Positions 21,859 to 35,800 of a stretch of 64,000 nt of DNA are shown piece after piece. The first letter of the stretch is position 1, and the number at the start of each line of letters is the position of its first letter. The stretch is taken from positions 1-64,000 of the forward strand of contig JAOALB010000076.1 in assembly GCA_025331125.1 (NCBI GenBank), in the 5' to 3' direction. Position numbers and translations under genes: made by a program. The notes under the pieces were generated by a model. That model saw nothing but the letters and a program-made list of their open reading frames with translations. It did no database searches and was not told where the DNA came from. This DNA is from Mycogone perniciosa. Its lineage: Eukaryota; Ascomycota; Sordariomycetes; Hypocreales; Hypocreaceae.

Positions 21859-23631
21859 GATGCCAATTGCCGTGATGGAGCTCGATTAGCAAGTAGCAGC
21901 TGTAGGAGAAATGGGGATTCAGGGAGGTGACCCGGCGCAGTGTCTGTGGCCAAGACAGGGGTAGCTCGTTTCGCTGTCTCCTGCTGGATTCAGAGGAGTT
22001 ACTGCTAGAATTTCAACTCTAGAACCATCATTCGCAGCCGGTTGCTTCGAAATTGAACCCTCTTTAACAGTCAACTCGATAGAATTTGCGCTTCACGATG
22101 ATGATGATCTGACCTGATGATAACAGTTCTGTCACGCCGCAGATCGGTCAAGTACGTTTCTTTTCCTTAAATCATCGATTCCTTTATATTCCAGGTGGTT
22201 CTTTTGTGTGTTGAAGCTGAGAACAAATCTTTAATATGAGATGAGAAAAAAGTCAGGTTTCATGAGCAGCTGGCTGAGTTCGTGAAAGATTAATGACTTC
22301 AAAGTCGCAAGGGCGTGAATCAAATGGCACGCACAGGGGTGACACAGGTACCTGCCTCTGATTGGTCCGTGGGGAAAGCTGTGGAGGCGCAATTGCTAGG
22401 CAGCGATCCGCCTTGAAGGCTCTAAGTCACGTGATAATGCACGCACTTAAGCTGTCGCAAGGAGTGGGCCATCTCAGCTTGCTGCATCACATGAATTCGC
22501 ATTGGAACCAAAATTTGATGAAGGCTTCTTGTGACTTCATAGATGGAAGGTCTGGGCTTCTATGCAATGTCGCTGTCCTTGATTTGTGCCTCACCAGTAG
22601 GCAATTAAGTCGGTAAATCACAGTTTGAAGAGAACGAAACGAAAGGCGACCAAAACAGTATGATTAGACGTGGACGGAACATGGGTCTACTCAGTATTAT
22701 CAGAAAGAACACGTTCGCGACGTTGCTAAAAAATCGACAAATATACAGACACCTTGCAGGGTACCGAACCTTAAGTGGCTCCCCTTAGACTAGTACCATA
22801 AAGACTTAATATAGGTCTAGTGGCTGGGTAGTTCAGAACCATAACACAGGACCAGGTAAAAGCAGTGGAACGGACATGCACATCTTGTAGAGGGGGGTGT
22901 ACGCCCACAATGCGAACAGATCAGAAGGAATTACGAATTATAACCTTGGTTAAAATTATTAGTCATCACCCAATTACTCAAGAGAGCATAGATAGGTCAG
23001 CCTGGCAGGAAATACCAGTCTTGGACAACGCAATCAGTGCGACTGGTAGCTCAAAGTGCGAACAGCCCACTTTCTCCACGGATGGTACACGGAAGTTGTC
23101 TGCCACACTCTAGAGTAGTGCATGTACTTCGTACTACATCAATATGTCTAAAAAAGGTAACCATGATAACATGACTGAATAGGATGGACGATTAGTTGCA
23201 TCATATCGATGCGGGGAGCGGGACGAGCCGCCGTCAATGTTGTGGGGGGAGAAAGATGTAGTCACGTGGTCAATAAATCCAAAGCATCTAACCTCCAAAA
23301 TGGTACGTAACACACATCGAAAACGTATTTTCCAATGTCATTGGCCACTAACCAATACCACATATTCCATCCTTGATCCTTATAGTTCATGTCAGTTTCG
23401 GGGAATATTATCTCATAAGTCCGTTTCTTTTTCTAGCAACGAATCATATCGCACTATATTGCTGTCTTATCTATGTCCCTCACGCCCTACACGCCCTGTC
23501 ACCAACAGTCGTATCATCATACGAAGTCCAACTTTATACGTCAATGAAGCGACAATAGCCGCAACCCTGGCAGCTATAAATTAAGCCTTTCACGGCTCAA
23601 TTGACAGTCTGGATCTCCCACACTTCTCGGA
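21859..23631. other. Gene-free region, 1.8 kb
   Basis: It lies between the divergent starts of RAD26 and the ketopantoate-reductase-like gene. One TACTTCGTA motif is at 23125-23133. Short open frames show no recognisable protein, and no RNA gene was seen. Confidence 0.4.
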
Positions 23632-25053
23632 ATGGCGTCTTTGGCAAGATTCACGTATCAATCTCGATCTTCTTTCTTCCAGGCCCAAAAATCGCAACTG
23701 AGAAGCGGCATCATCAACATCCCTCCGATGTCGGCCTATTCAATTCAGTCACATCTTCAGCCATCATGGCTCAAAGCCATCTTGGATGATCAAACCCCGC
23801 CGTCCAAACTATACGCCTGGACGCCCGCAAACATTGGCAAGGATGTGCAATACCAGCCATCTTCGAACAAGGATGATCTGGATCGCCGGATATTCATCCT
23901 CGGTGTCGGGAACTTGGGCCGTCTCTTCGCCAGCTATCTAGCAAGGCGCCCAGATCCTCCACCTATCACTCTCGTTGTTCACAGAAAGGGCCTTCTCTCA
24001 CAATGGATCGAAAGTCCTGGCATTGAAATCACCCGTCTGGGTGTCCTAGACCAAAACAAGAACTTTGATATCGAATGGTGGACAGAAACAGCCCCTGAGC
24101 ATGGTACCGTTCGGGAAGTTGCCGATGGCAGGAAACTCCGCAACCTCATCATCGGGACAAAGGCATCCGCTGCCGTTCCTGAGACTGACAGACTCCGAAG
24201 ATACCTCGATGGCGGTAGTTCCCTGGCCTACGTCCAAAATGGCGTGTCCAAACTCTGGCCGCCTAACGGGCTAGAGTACATGTCCCAGAGATTCCCCAAC
24301 GGCGACGGTCCCAACATTCTGGCTTGTGTCACAAACCATGGCGTCACCTCCCAGGGAACATTCAAGAGCGTTCACGCCTCGCCCGCCGATGCTACCGTCG
24401 GTCCCGTCCTTCTCAACACCCAGCAGTACTCCTCTCCCGCACCAAGCGTTGCCTACCTCAGTCAAACCCTCGCAACCACTCCACTCCTCGACGTGAAATC
24501 CGTCTCCCAGGCCGACGTCTGGGCCGTGCAGCTACAAAAGCTCGTCGTCAACTCATCAATCAATCCCCTAAGCGCCATTCTGCGATGCAAAAACGGCGTG
24601 CTCTTCGCTGACCCTAACGGCACCATCGCGCAAGTCATGGACCGTCTCCTCGCCGAATCAAGCAGCATCCTCCAAGCTCTTATCAACCACCCCATGAGTG
24701 CTGAAATTCTCGCCTCCTCTCCTCAACTCGGTGATGGCCAGGATCTCGAATCCATCAGGCAACAACTCACACAGCGCTTCTCACAGCCCCAATTGCGCGA
24801 GATGCTCCACCGCATCGGCCAAGTCGTCGGCGAAAACACCAGCTCCATGCTCCAGGACGTACGTGCCGGTAAGCCCACCGAAGTCCGTGACTTCAACGGT
24901 TGGCTCGTTGAGATGGCGTCATTTCTCCAGCAAGGCCAGCCGGACTTAAAGTTGGATGTTTCATGTCACCAAGCTCTGGTTGACCTAGTCGAGTCCGGGA
25001 CAGTCATGACCGAGTCGGAGCTGGGGAAACACCTTCTTTCTCCCTTGAGTTAA
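23632..25053 (+). CDS. 2-dehydropantoate 2-reductase family protein (ApbA/PanE-like)
   Basis: A single exon of 473 aa. The first 30 residues (MASLARFTYQSRSSFF...) are rich in R and S with no acids, suggesting a mitochondrial presequence. A Rossmann NADPH motif, FILGVGNLGRLFASYLA, follows at about 84-100. The C-terminal domain has the catalytic-type block QKLVVNSSINPLSAI, with its K and N residues, and a later EVRDFNGWLVE, where E-x-x-x-x-N-G is the family's substrate motif. Ketopantoate reductase makes pantoate for coenzyme A. However, fungi carry several paralogues, and this long form may act on another 2-oxo acid, so I give no gene symbol. Confidence 0.8.
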   Translation: MASLARFTYQSRSSFFQAQKSQLRSGIINIPPMSAYSIQSHLQPSWLKAILDDQTPPSKLYAWTPANIGKDVQYQPSSNKDDLDRRIFILGVGNLGRLFASYLARRPDPPPITLVVHRKGLLSQWIESPGIEITRLGVLDQNKNFDIEWWTETAPEHGTVREVADGRKLRNLIIGTKASAAVPETDRLRRYLDGGSSLAYVQNGVSKLWPPNGLEYMSQRFPNGDGPNILACVTNHGVTSQGTFKSVHASPADATVGPVLLNTQQYSSPAPSVAYLSQTLATTPLLDVKSVSQADVWAVQLQKLVVNSSINPLSAILRCKNGVLFADPNGTIAQVMDRLLAESSSILQALINHPMSAEILASSPQLGDGQDLESIRQQLTQRFSQPQLREMLHRIGQVVGENTSSMLQDVRAGKPTEVRDFNGWLVEMASFLQQGQPDLKLDVSCHQALVDLVESGTVMTESELGKHLLSPLS

Positions 25054-26988
25054 CCAGGAAATCCCAAATGCTCTTTACCCGTCTCAAATTTCCAATTATT
25101 TGCGGACTTGCGTATATTTGCTATGGATAGTTCGAAAAAAAAAACACTATGGAATACTAGTCCCAACTCTGAAGCCGCGCGCGTACATCCCCTGTAGAAA
25201 CACCCGCTTATACCCACTTAAAGTTCTGATTGCCGGAGAAAGCTTATTACTACTATTTACACTTATCTTGTTGCAGAATTGCTAGTAAGACGTACGGGGC
25301 TTCAAAAGAGACTATTAACGCCACAAGGTAGGAGAGACTGTACTCAGTGTAGCTAAAAAAAACAATTACCCGTCGTCTAACAACCTGCCATTGGAAAATT
25401 CCGAATGCAACGGTCCAGGGATTACAAATAGAATAATGGGGGAAACACATCCATTATTGTATTTACTATGCATTTCCTTGTGGATTTTAAGTTCAAGTGT
25501 ATTACCTGAGTAGATAGCATTATGCGTGCAACGATCACTTCTTGGCAATGCTACACAACATCTAGGTCATACACGAGGATGTTGTAATACCAGCACTATG
25601 TTCGAGGTGTTTTGATTGATTGTCTTTCCTGTAGATAAATATGTTGAAAGATAGAAACATGCTTCACAGGCCTTCAAACACAAATATTTCGAGACGCGTT
25701 GCTGACTGGCCTCTTCATTTTTCTTTTGTAAGATACGGAGTAGAACTCTTCACAATTAGGGGCAAGATACTTGAGAGTACTCCGTAAGGAAATGACAATT
25801 CTCATTAGGTAGTTTTTATACACTATACTACTCGTAATACAAAACCCCACAGTGCGTTTTATATGTCCATAATACACCTCCCCCTTCCTAAGAAAATAAC
25901 GCCTATGACTTGTAAGCTGGCCATGAAAACTGACCAAGCAGGTAGTAAGATATTGGGGTCCTAGGCTATCCGTCCCTTTTTTATCATCCTAGCCTCGGCC
26001 GAGTTTAGGCTAAAAGTAAAGCTTATCCCGTGTTGTTCCCGCCGTTGCATAAATTCATAATTTTACCCTTGTCCTCTAGACCCATCCCATGTGCTCAACA
26101 CACCGTGTTTTCTCAGTCAATAAGTCCCACCCAAAAGGCATAAATCTGTAAACAAAAGCGGATGATGAAGGTGGTTCCCATCTCCCAGAAAGAAAACAAA
26201 AATCCCCATGAATATCTGACCTCAATTCTTCCACGAATGAATGCAAAGACACCTCACACACTCCATAGGCCTCATTTAAATAAAAGCACCGCCATACTCC
26301 GCTAACATGCGGCATTGCCGGTATCACCATGTCAGACGGCGTTGATTTATTGACAGTGTGTGTCCGAGACAACGAGGCCCGTGTTATCCCTCACTCCCGC
26401 GCTGCAAGGGCCACCCAAGGTGACGTGCAGAAGAATAGAGCGGTTAAAGTGGGGTGCGTCCCGTCAGCCATTTAGCGACAGACAAAAGCCTTTGGCTATC
26501 GGAGACATATCGAGGTGATGAAGAAGAGGAAAGAAAAGCCTGAGTATGGAATGGCGCGAGGGCACTTAAAATAGACGATTGCGGAAAACAGAAACAGTTG
26601 CTTGGTTGGTTGAGAGAGTAATAGTACTACTCCGTGTTGTCCCGCTCCGTCTTTGACGGGCATGTCATCATTTTTGGCATATTTTAGCCACTTAACCTTG
26701 ACGCTAGCCTCCGGTGACCATTTCGGTGTTCATTAGCGGCTATCAATGTCTAGTTCGAGGTCCGGTAGAGCAGTAAGATGTTTGAATATCCATTCACGCT
26801 GTTCATCTGATAAATGCGGCAGCTGTGTAGTAATAGAAAAGTTGGGGGTGGTATCAGAAGATGGGATCCGTTCCCGCTCGTCCAGTGCGGAGAGGGAAAC
26901 AGGTCTTGGCGTAATCGAGCTCAGCCGTCCGAATGCTCGGTATCGTTACATCGTTATATGTCCGAATGTCTTCCACGGTCTTTGGTAC
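25054..26988. other. Gene-free region, 1.9 kb, between convergent genes
   Basis: AT-rich and without recognisable coding sequence. It contains a TACGGAGTA (25734-25742) and a TACTCCGTA (25778-25786) only 35 bp apart in opposite orientation. For a convergent interval it is long: the others in the window are 70-491 bp. Confidence 0.4.
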
Positions 26989-28078
26989 TTATAATTGCTT
27001 ATGGTAGCTCGTGTCGCCAGCCTCGGGTGAAACCTCGGTTGCGGAGAGGGACTGATACAACTCCTCAGGGTCATCTCCCATCAACTCCCATGCTCGATCG
27101 CGACATGCTGCTGGAGTGAATCCGCCGCCAACCTTGTGTGCTATGATTCGCCACTTTTCATTCTCGTAGTTTTGTAGCGCATTACGCAGTTTCACATCCT
27201 AAAGAAAATGTTAGCCTCCGCAGGCCAAGTTGAAGGAAATAACATGGTAGAGGGGAATAGCAGTAAGATTCGCTGTGACGTACCATCTCTTCTGTCCACT
27301 GTATCGTCTTCGCCTTCAACTTTGTGCAATACCTGACTTGCAACGTGCCTGATGACCGGCCAGGGAAAAAGTCGGCAATCTGCTTCCAGGTCAAGTTTTT
27401 CTGTTCCTTGAGCTCGACTAGGAGCTGGTCGTCTTCCGGCGTAAACTTCAGCTTAGGACCCCGAGGCCGTGGGGCTGGAAGAGGCATGCCCTCCTTTCCG
27501 ACCATACTCGGCGCCCCTTCTCCGATCTCATCTCGTAGCATCAGCTTTGGGGGCATCCCCATGTCAGGAAGATGGTGATGATGGTGTGTCGGTCGAGGCT
27601 GGCTGGTAGCGTGTCCATAGGCGGCACCAATTGATGTTTGGTGCAAATTATCGAGGCCAGGATGGTCCAGATCCATCCCCGTAATCGAGAGATTCAGGTC
27701 CTCCGGGCGATGCCTCGGATTTCCGGCGGTGTCGTGTGTGGCATGGGGATGTTGGTACATGGGCATCACCGAGCCATGACCGCCATACTGCGGGTTGGCC
27801 ATCCGGTGATGGGCAATAGGTGACTGATTCATCATCATGTGGTGCGGGCGGTGCTGACTGATTGCGGGGTGCTGGGCGTGCGTTCCAGGGGGAGTACTCA
27901 AGACTCCGGAGCGATGGGATAAGGCCCGATGCTGCTGGCGATGGCTATGTGGGTGTTGTCCGAGGGTGGCCGGGCTGTACGTGTCGTGGAGGCGGCTTTG
28001 CTCGCTTTCACCCTCTTGACCAGCGTAGTCCACGTCGTAATTCTGTCCTCGATAGTGGCCCGCCAGCGTGCTTTTCAT
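26989..28078 (-). CDS. Myb/SANT-domain DNA-binding protein
   Basis: Two exons, 28078-27284 and 27198-26989, with an 85-bp intron joined in phase 0 (QWTEEM/DVKLRN), 334 aa. The N-terminal 200 residues are rich in His, Gln, Pro and Met, with H-x-H runs. Two Myb-like repeats follow. The first is KLKFTPEDDQLLVELKEQ to FFPGRSSGTLQVRYCTKL (about 213-260). The second is IQWTEEMDVKLRNALQ to GGGFTPAACRDRAWEL, which the intron splits. The protein is a likely nuclear transcription factor; targets are unknown. The start at 28078 (MKSTLAGHY) is the first ATG, as the frame continues upstream without one. The gene-free DNA upstream is exceptionally long. Confidence 0.8.
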
Positions 28079-31000
28079 GCATGGGTCCCACCAGAGCGAA
28101 TGGCTCTGAGCAGGTACCTGAGTGTAAGTTGAAGAAATCGTACTGATAGTTGCCCTTCCGGGCTTGCGTCGAAGGACGACACTATTGTAGAATATGAGTG
28201 GGAAATACCGTTTCAAAACAGGCTGTTGCGAGCGGGGACCGGAAGAAGAAGTTCCACAGGCTCTTGTGGGTATTCCGGAATGTTAATAAGAGCTGCAGAC
28301 TGTAGTGCGTTCAGCCTGACTGAGAGCCGAGCACGGTTGTTGTTTAGGGTATATCAGAACAGCACATATAGGTCTCACTGTTTTTGTTGGCTCCAGGTGA
28401 GACCGCCTGTAATGGGTGTGGTGGGTTGTGAAAGGGGAGAATAAATCCGCAGGACCACAGGTTCCAAACAGTTAATCAACTTTGAGTGTGTCAAATGGTC
28501 GTATCAAGTCGTAGAGTAATAGTGGCAATAAAAAATGAATAAGAAGATGGTTGCCGGACGAAGTTTATATAAACCAGTAGGGGCAAAATGAAAACGCTCA
28601 AGTAGTGTCCAAGAGCACGCCAGGGGTAAGCATGTTGCGATGGCTTAGTTGTCGCAGGCTGAGGTCTTCAACTAGTGGTCTGAACTTGGGGTAGGGTAGA
28701 ATTAGGTATTTAAAAGGAATGATAGACTGGGGAGGGACGGGAAGTTGGGAAGTGTCATGCTGCACTAAATCGCTGATACCGAGGAAGATGTGAGGAAAAG
28801 AAACAAGCTGGCTCAGCGCTTACTACGGAGGTATGTTCATGCTCCGATAGGCGGAGCACATGAGAATTTGCCGCATGCAGGGCCTTTAGGCCTTTGGTAA
28901 CTCGCTGGCGCCGAGGGACGGACAATTTGAAGATCTTATGCCACGACCTTGTGCTGCCAGATGTAGAAACGGTCCAGCTACACACGCCGCTGTCTTGAGA
29001 CCCATATGCAACTCCAACGCATGGATTAGTACAGTTCCACATGATAATCCTGGGTGGGCACAAATATAGAAGTTAGTGCAGTGTAGTATTTTTCAGATCA
29101 CGAAAAAAAAGGTGTTCCGGAGGTGGACTTCGAGACTGAAGCTTAGGCTGAAAATCAGAAGTTATGCAGGAGAATGAAGCCGCAATGGACACCCAGTCCC
29201 ACGCAAGGCTGCATCATGGCACGGACACAAGACCACCAGTACTAGTGGCCGACTGCCACTTAGTAGTAGTGCTTAGGGGATGGAAGCTTAGGTTCCCAAG
29301 GGCCAAGATTGAAGGCGATCACAGGGGACTAAGCGAGAACAAGAACTGGGGCCGCGGTTACAAGCTCTATGTCAGTGTAGGGCAGTAGCGTGACGAAAGC
29401 TTTGACGTGGAGAGGCTATATTAGACAATAGTAATGGGAAAGGGGGATGGCGCCAGTCGTGAAGACGTGGATCCTTGGTTAATAACCAGGAACTTTCGAC
29501 CTTCGGAAAAATGCCGGAGCCGACTGCCAGCGAGGGAACAAAGGACGAATGACGGGTGGACTGACGGATGGCGAGGCATCACCGCATATGCGCCGCCTGC
29601 CAGCTTAGGGATGATAAGATCGTCGGGGGAACGGACCCGGTGGAGAGAGGCTTGAATTGCGCCAACCTCGCTGCATGGCAACTTTTCTAGCCGCCGGAGT
29701 GGCTGGCTCTGCGTGGGCCCTGAGTAAAATGGGCAATATAGAGAAAGGCGAAAGCCGAGCGTTGCACCTTGGCACATATCTGATCCACAGAGGAGTGTCC
29801 ACAGGGAAGGGAAGTACGAGTAAGCCAGTTGAGGCGTGCCCAATGCCAACATTCAGTCCACAAACAGTCCCGTTCGAACACTAACCAATCCCCTGACAGC
29901 CAGCCGGATTCGGCCGTGCCGGGGTTTAGCCAGTACGGGTTCATCGCCACGTTCCGGGATGATGCACAGCCAAGTGGGTGTCGGCGTCAGGTGGACGAGA
30001 CGAGACAACGCTGGCGGTATGACAAGCCGTGTCAAAGTCAAAGAAAGACAAATGTCAATCAATGATGCTGGCAAAGCTGGGATGTATGGAGACGGCTTGC
30101 AGGCAGCAATTTCACGACTTTCGAACTGGTGGACGCTATCCGCTTGCTGACAGTGTCGAGTGCTAAAATAGCGGTGCTGTCTTCTGCGCCAGCAGCACTC
30201 CGTAGTGCGACGGGGGATCCGACGTCGTCGTCTGTTGTGTTGTATGTCGTAGTACTCCGCAGCATAGAACTTGATTGTGTTTCTTTCTCCCTCGCATGCG
30301 CTGCCTCCCTCTCACTCTCACTCTCACTCTCCCTTTCTCTTTCCCTCTTTGGTGGTGGCAACGCAGCTCCTGAGATGCGACTTTTGTTACATCGCCATTG
30401 TGTGCTCTGACTGGCTGGAAGAAGATTGGCATCGATGGCCCCCGGCGAATTGAGCCGTCCCGTACGCATGTGTATGTGGGACATGCAGTACGAGTATCCC
30501 GCGGACCAATACCCATTGGTGGAGAATTAATATCGACCTGTTCGGGATTTCGAGACACGCCATCCAGTGCGAAATGGAGATTTTGTTTGTTGTTTTGTTG
30601 CCATCGATGGCTGATGAAGCCGGGAGGAGATGAACCGATTCGCGTTAGGTACCTAGGTACCTAAGGTAACTTGCTTAGCAGCAGGGTTTTGGAGAAGTAA
30701 AGAACATGCATCAATCGTGCCTTCTGCTTCTGTTTTCTCTGCTAGTAGTACTCCGTACATACGAGTACACTGCTGCTGTGGCCCAAACTGACCAATCAAA
30801 TCCGCCATCCGTGCTCCCAAAAGGCCAACTCGGCAAGTGCCCTAGCCGGCTCCATTCTTGGTAGATTAGATTATCCATTTTTGTCAAGGGTGCATTCAAT
30901 GTTGCGGGACGGAGTAATTTTCTCTATCACTACGAGTACGGAGTACTAATACTCGTACATACCACTAGTAGTACACCTATCTATGATGCTTTGCCTCGCC

Positions 31001-32843
31001 TTACCCTGAGACAGCAATCTGGATACTGCAACTTTGTGGAGAATGCTCAACAGAGAAGCCGGTTTCTACCTAGGCTCAGGCCTGTGCTTTCGGGCTCCAC
31101 CTCCATCTGTTTAACCATACGGAGCACTGATTGGAGAGATGGCCATGGACAGCTTCACTCATGTCTCATGTCTCAGGCCTCGGGACGCTCGTTGTCACCT
31201 CTGATCACCCGCAACACACAGAGTCACATCGCTGATGGGTAAAGGTGCAGGCAGACGCATATTCAAAAGGCACTTGGGCACATGTACCCCGTACACACGG
31301 CCCGGTTTGGATCTCACCTCCCGCTTCCCGCAGCTCACGGCCAGCCGTCTTCGTGCTTCATTATTTCGTGCCTGTCTCGCTGGACGGGCCGAACATTGGG
31401 ATATATGGCACCGTAGGCCGATCAGTGATTGTTTAGCGTCATACAACACTGTTGCTATCGACTCGCTGTCAGTCACGTTCGGTAAATCAAAGAGCCATTG
31501 TGCGAGATAGTATGGGTACTACGGAGTACGGAGTAATAGTATCACGTCTCGGCGTCGACCCCCCTGCACACAAATGTTTGCCCCCTGTCGATCCCAAGGT
31601 ACCTAATCGTCCACGAGCCCCAGATGATCGTCCACGCCGAACCCGAACGGGCCAAAGCATTCCTCTGCCGACCGAACACTCATCGAATATTCTACATCCT
31701 GCTAGTCTGCCATCACATCACCGTGTTTTCAGTTTGTTCGATGTTTGCGAATCCTTTTCTCATACTCCGTACACTAACTAGTACGGAGCACTAGCAGCCT
31801 AGCCTATTTTTAGCGACATCACGTTTTGTCGGGTTTTGCCTTTTCCCCATCATTATGCCGGTCTTGTTCATGCTTTCCAACAAAAGCCAAACACCACCCA
31901 CCTTATTCGGATGCACCGCCACCTGATCCCATCACGCGCCACAACACACTGCATGAACAAAACGCATGAGCATCAACACACCAAATTTGCACATATGACA
32001 CCAAATGTCTCTGTCCGAAGCATGTGTCTGAACATGGCTTGCATTCCCGGCCGTAGGCGTATGGGCTCCCCTTTTTTTGCAAAACAAAAGGAAGAAAATC
32101 TCTTCCTCGGGACATCTCTTTCCAGCGTTGTCAACATGTTTTGTCCGAGTCTTAGTTGGCTGCTGAGTGTTTGATACATTCACATGTCTATCTAGACAGA
32201 CAGCCAAGGACCTACCCTTCTAGGACCTTCTCCTCTTCGTCGGCATGCATACCAAATACAACGCGCTAATCCAAAAACACTAACCTCCCCTTGCAAAAGG
32301 TCCATCATCACGTGGCATTATATTCTGTCCCCATACCCATAACCAAGACCAACAATCCGAGGTAACGTGTACATCTTGTCCATCATCACTTTAGGTAGTT
32401 GTACGCAACCAATTTCGTAATTCCGTAGTATTATTCACAAGATCAAGCAGACTTGTCATTCTGATATTATCCCCGTCCTCCTACCTAATCTTACAAGCCA
32501 AGAGATGAACCCTGTGTGCAATCACAGGTTGACAATAACACATACATACACACAACACACACAGATGAGAGAGAGATCCTCGCTCAAACACATCTCCCCT
32601 AAAGCCAACGCCTGCCCAACTCGTGTAGTTCCCGCCCTCCATGCAAAAAGGAAATCCGGTCCGATTGTCGCAACCAAAGTTCCCCAAGTCCCGAACCGCG
32701 GCCACATCAACAGAACGGTGTAATGTCGTCTCTCCCAGTTTTATCATTGTCCCCTCAAAAGGGGCTGCAACTTCCTGGTCATTACTCTTCCTCATTGGGA
32801 AAACCCGCCCGTCGTCCCATGTCTTTGCACCGTTTTAAGACGA
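28079..32843. other. 4.8-kb gene-free region upstream of the Myb/SANT gene
   Basis: No recognisable protein lies here on either strand. Features seen: a TATA-like palindrome TTTATATAAA (28564-28573) about 490 bp upstream of the Myb start, a CT-rich repeat (30305-30350), and five or more TACGGAGTA/TACTCCGTA motifs (30749, 30937, 31520, 31527, 31763). It may hold a long promoter, a long 5' leader or an unannotated non-coding RNA. The PRP8 3' UTR lies at its right edge. Confidence 0.4.
30305..30350. repeat. CT-rich microsatellite with CTCTCA units
   Basis: An imperfect polypyrimidine run containing about four tandem CTCTCA units, continuing as CT/CCCTTT. It lies in the long region upstream of the Myb/SANT gene. 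Confidence 0.85.
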
Positions 32844-35800
32844 TTATGCAAAGTTGTCTGCTCGGTCGACCCAAATATCCTCCAGCTCCGCAAAACTGTG
32901 GAAATGAACAGGACGATGGTGGTCGCTGTAGAACGGGAGTGGTGTGTCCAGCTTGACGTGGATCGATTTCTTTTCCATCCCTGCAAAAGCGCTTCCCATG
33001 AAACTATAGTTCCACTTGCCGTCGTCTGGCACGAGGAAGAAACCCCTGAACCTGGGACTCAGCAGCAGTTTGCGTTTCTCGCCCATAGTCGTGGTGAACC
33101 CCTGAGGCTGATCACTTTGGGTATCTCTGTTCTCAGCCCCCCACTTGTAACCTTGAGGTGTGAGGCCCCATGCTGACAGGGAGACACTTCCAGGAGTGAA
33201 AGATACCGAGACTGTAACGGTGTTGGTCTTGTCCCACTCTTCATGGACATCTAGCAACTTGGCATGTTCCGTTACATCCGCTGCTGACATGTAGGGGAGC
33301 TCGCTGCCTGACATCGTGTGAATGACGCCAAGTGGCTCCATCCCTTCCAAGAATTCACTCTGTGGGAGTTGCTTGGGTAGCTGTACGTTGCGTAGACCAC
33401 CGATTTGCGGTATCATCACAATACACTTGATCTCTTTCACCTGATCGTTGTCTGGAGCCGAGGCGCCGTAAAGATACCCTGCCACTTGTACTCTCAGGTC
33501 CGCAATGGTGATGAATTTCTTGAGGATGTTGTTTGGCATGACATATGTCACGTCGTCCAGATCGTTATCAACCGAGGACACGTAGATATTCTTGGCCCTG
33601 GTTCGCAAGTTCGAGGTAGCGATAGCCCGTGTTCGCCACTCAGTCTTGGAAGCAAATGTTTGCTGCTCAAACTGAGAAGTTGTCGTCACAATGATCTCTT
33701 CACCATGCACATTTTGTGTCTTGGTCGTGACAGCAGTCAATTGCTTCTGCTCTTCCTGCTGCTTTTCAATCTCGGCAGCCTGTTGTCTTTGCATGGAAGG
33801 TGCAGAAATCTCCATACCCAAAATGATGTCACGGACCTCAGTGCTCGTCAAGCTTGCCACATTGACATTGTTCTTCTTGCCATAGTCATTAAGGATGAGA
33901 TCACGCAGTTGCGTTTCAATCTTGATCCACTCCTCATCTGTCAACGACGGCCAAATATGATGGTCAAGAGTAACGACAGTCTTGTCTGGTCGCAGAATCA
34001 ACTTCGTCTTATCGGGGTTCACATGAAGAGCACGCAAGATAAGGATCAGACGGGAGAAGGCTGTGTAGGAAGAAATGGTCTTCAGCCACTCATCATAAAG
34101 GTTAAACAGCACCATTTGAGGTTCGGTGGCCCGAAGAATCATGTCACCCAGCTTCTCAACCTTCATAGCAGCCTGGAATGGAAGCTGCAACTCTGAAGCC
34201 CGAATGGAGATGTTCGGGAAGTCAACAAGTTGTACTTCAAGAGGATCTAACAGACCCTTTCTGGTGACAATGAGTTGCTTCGGCTGTTCTTCAACTGGAA
34301 GTGATCGAATCAGGGCCGCAACTTCTTCAGCTGTCTTCCATTTGGCGAGCTGTCCGAGACGTTTCTGGCCTGCCCACACACTGGTGTGAATGATCTTCAA
34401 GAACAGCTGTCCAGTACGGGGATTAAAGATGAAAATCGCACCGTTGATGGGCTTGGTTGTCAGGTTGCCCTCGAACGTCTTGTGGATGGTAACACGGTAA
34501 ACATTCGTGTCGTCGATAAACAATTGCGTCTGGTTGCTGAACAGTTCTGAATAGTTTTGCGAGTTTAAGAACTCCTGGTTGCTCTCAGAGGCATACAACT
34601 GCAATCCCTTGCGAATACGTTCACGCAAAACATACAATGCTGGGTTGGCTTTCATAATCTTGGCCATCGCCTGCTGGACGAGTACCTTCAAGCCTGGGAA
34701 GTACATGCCGTAGGCTGAGTACAGGTTGTATGCCAGGTCGATACCAATCATCAGACCAGTAGCAGAGGGGTAGATACTGGAACTGTCGGTCGTGTAGTCA
34801 AGGTACTTGGCACGCGTGTATCGTTCAATGTCGTGTGAGTCATAATCGCCGTAACGTAGCTGCACATCAATCCAGAACTTGTTGGTCGTTGTTGGTTCAA
34901 TCACATCCTTGGTATCATAAAGGAGCGAAGGCCGTGTAACGTTCCACTTGTGGCTGGCGAAAAGGAGAATATCAGCGCAAGAGCTATTCATCTTGTAAGA
35001 TTTACGAGGGTGAATAGTCTCTTTCTGCACCGTCTCAATGCCGAGGGATTCCAGTTCCTGGTCAAAAACTTGACAGAGATCCATGACAACAGATTCGTGA
35101 ATCTTTTGCCACAAATGAGCACGGAAGATCTGAATAAGAGAAATCTTCAGAGTAGGAATCTTGCCATGCAAGAAGATACCTGTGAGATCCAGTTGTACCT
35201 GGAAACCAACATACACATTGGCTCTGTTGATGGTTGGAGACCACCAGAGTGTGAAACGACGGTTAGGAATCTGGTTGAGACCGGACCGCTGGGCGTTGGT
35301 CAGCTTCTTGAATTTCATTGACTCTTCGAAACCGGAAGCCTTCTCCCAGAAGAGACCCTCCCAAGATGGGAATCCTGTAGCTTTGAACAAGGTGTGTTCC
35401 AGAATTGTTTCAACACCACCCAATGCTTGGATGACATCAGTTCGGTAAGCATTCAAGTTCCACAGCTTTCCATCGTGTCGCTGACTTGTCCACCAGAATG
35501 GATTGCCCTTCATGAGCTGATAAATCTTGAATTCAGCCCGAGCTCGGAAGCCCTTGTCAAAGCTCAGTGTGCTTCGGTCTTTCTGAAACAATGTGTTGAT
35601 TCTGGGCAATCCACGGTCCCAGCTGTCTTCAAGATCTTCCAATGTCAGACGACGATTCTGTTGGTTTGCCTCCAGACGCTTCTGGGCGTACTCAGTCCAC
35701 ACACGCTGAGAGTCAATGAACTCGGCTTCCCAGGGAATGATGTATCGGAAAATATTGGGAATCAGTGTCTCTTCATCATGCGTCATTCCAGCTCTGTAGT

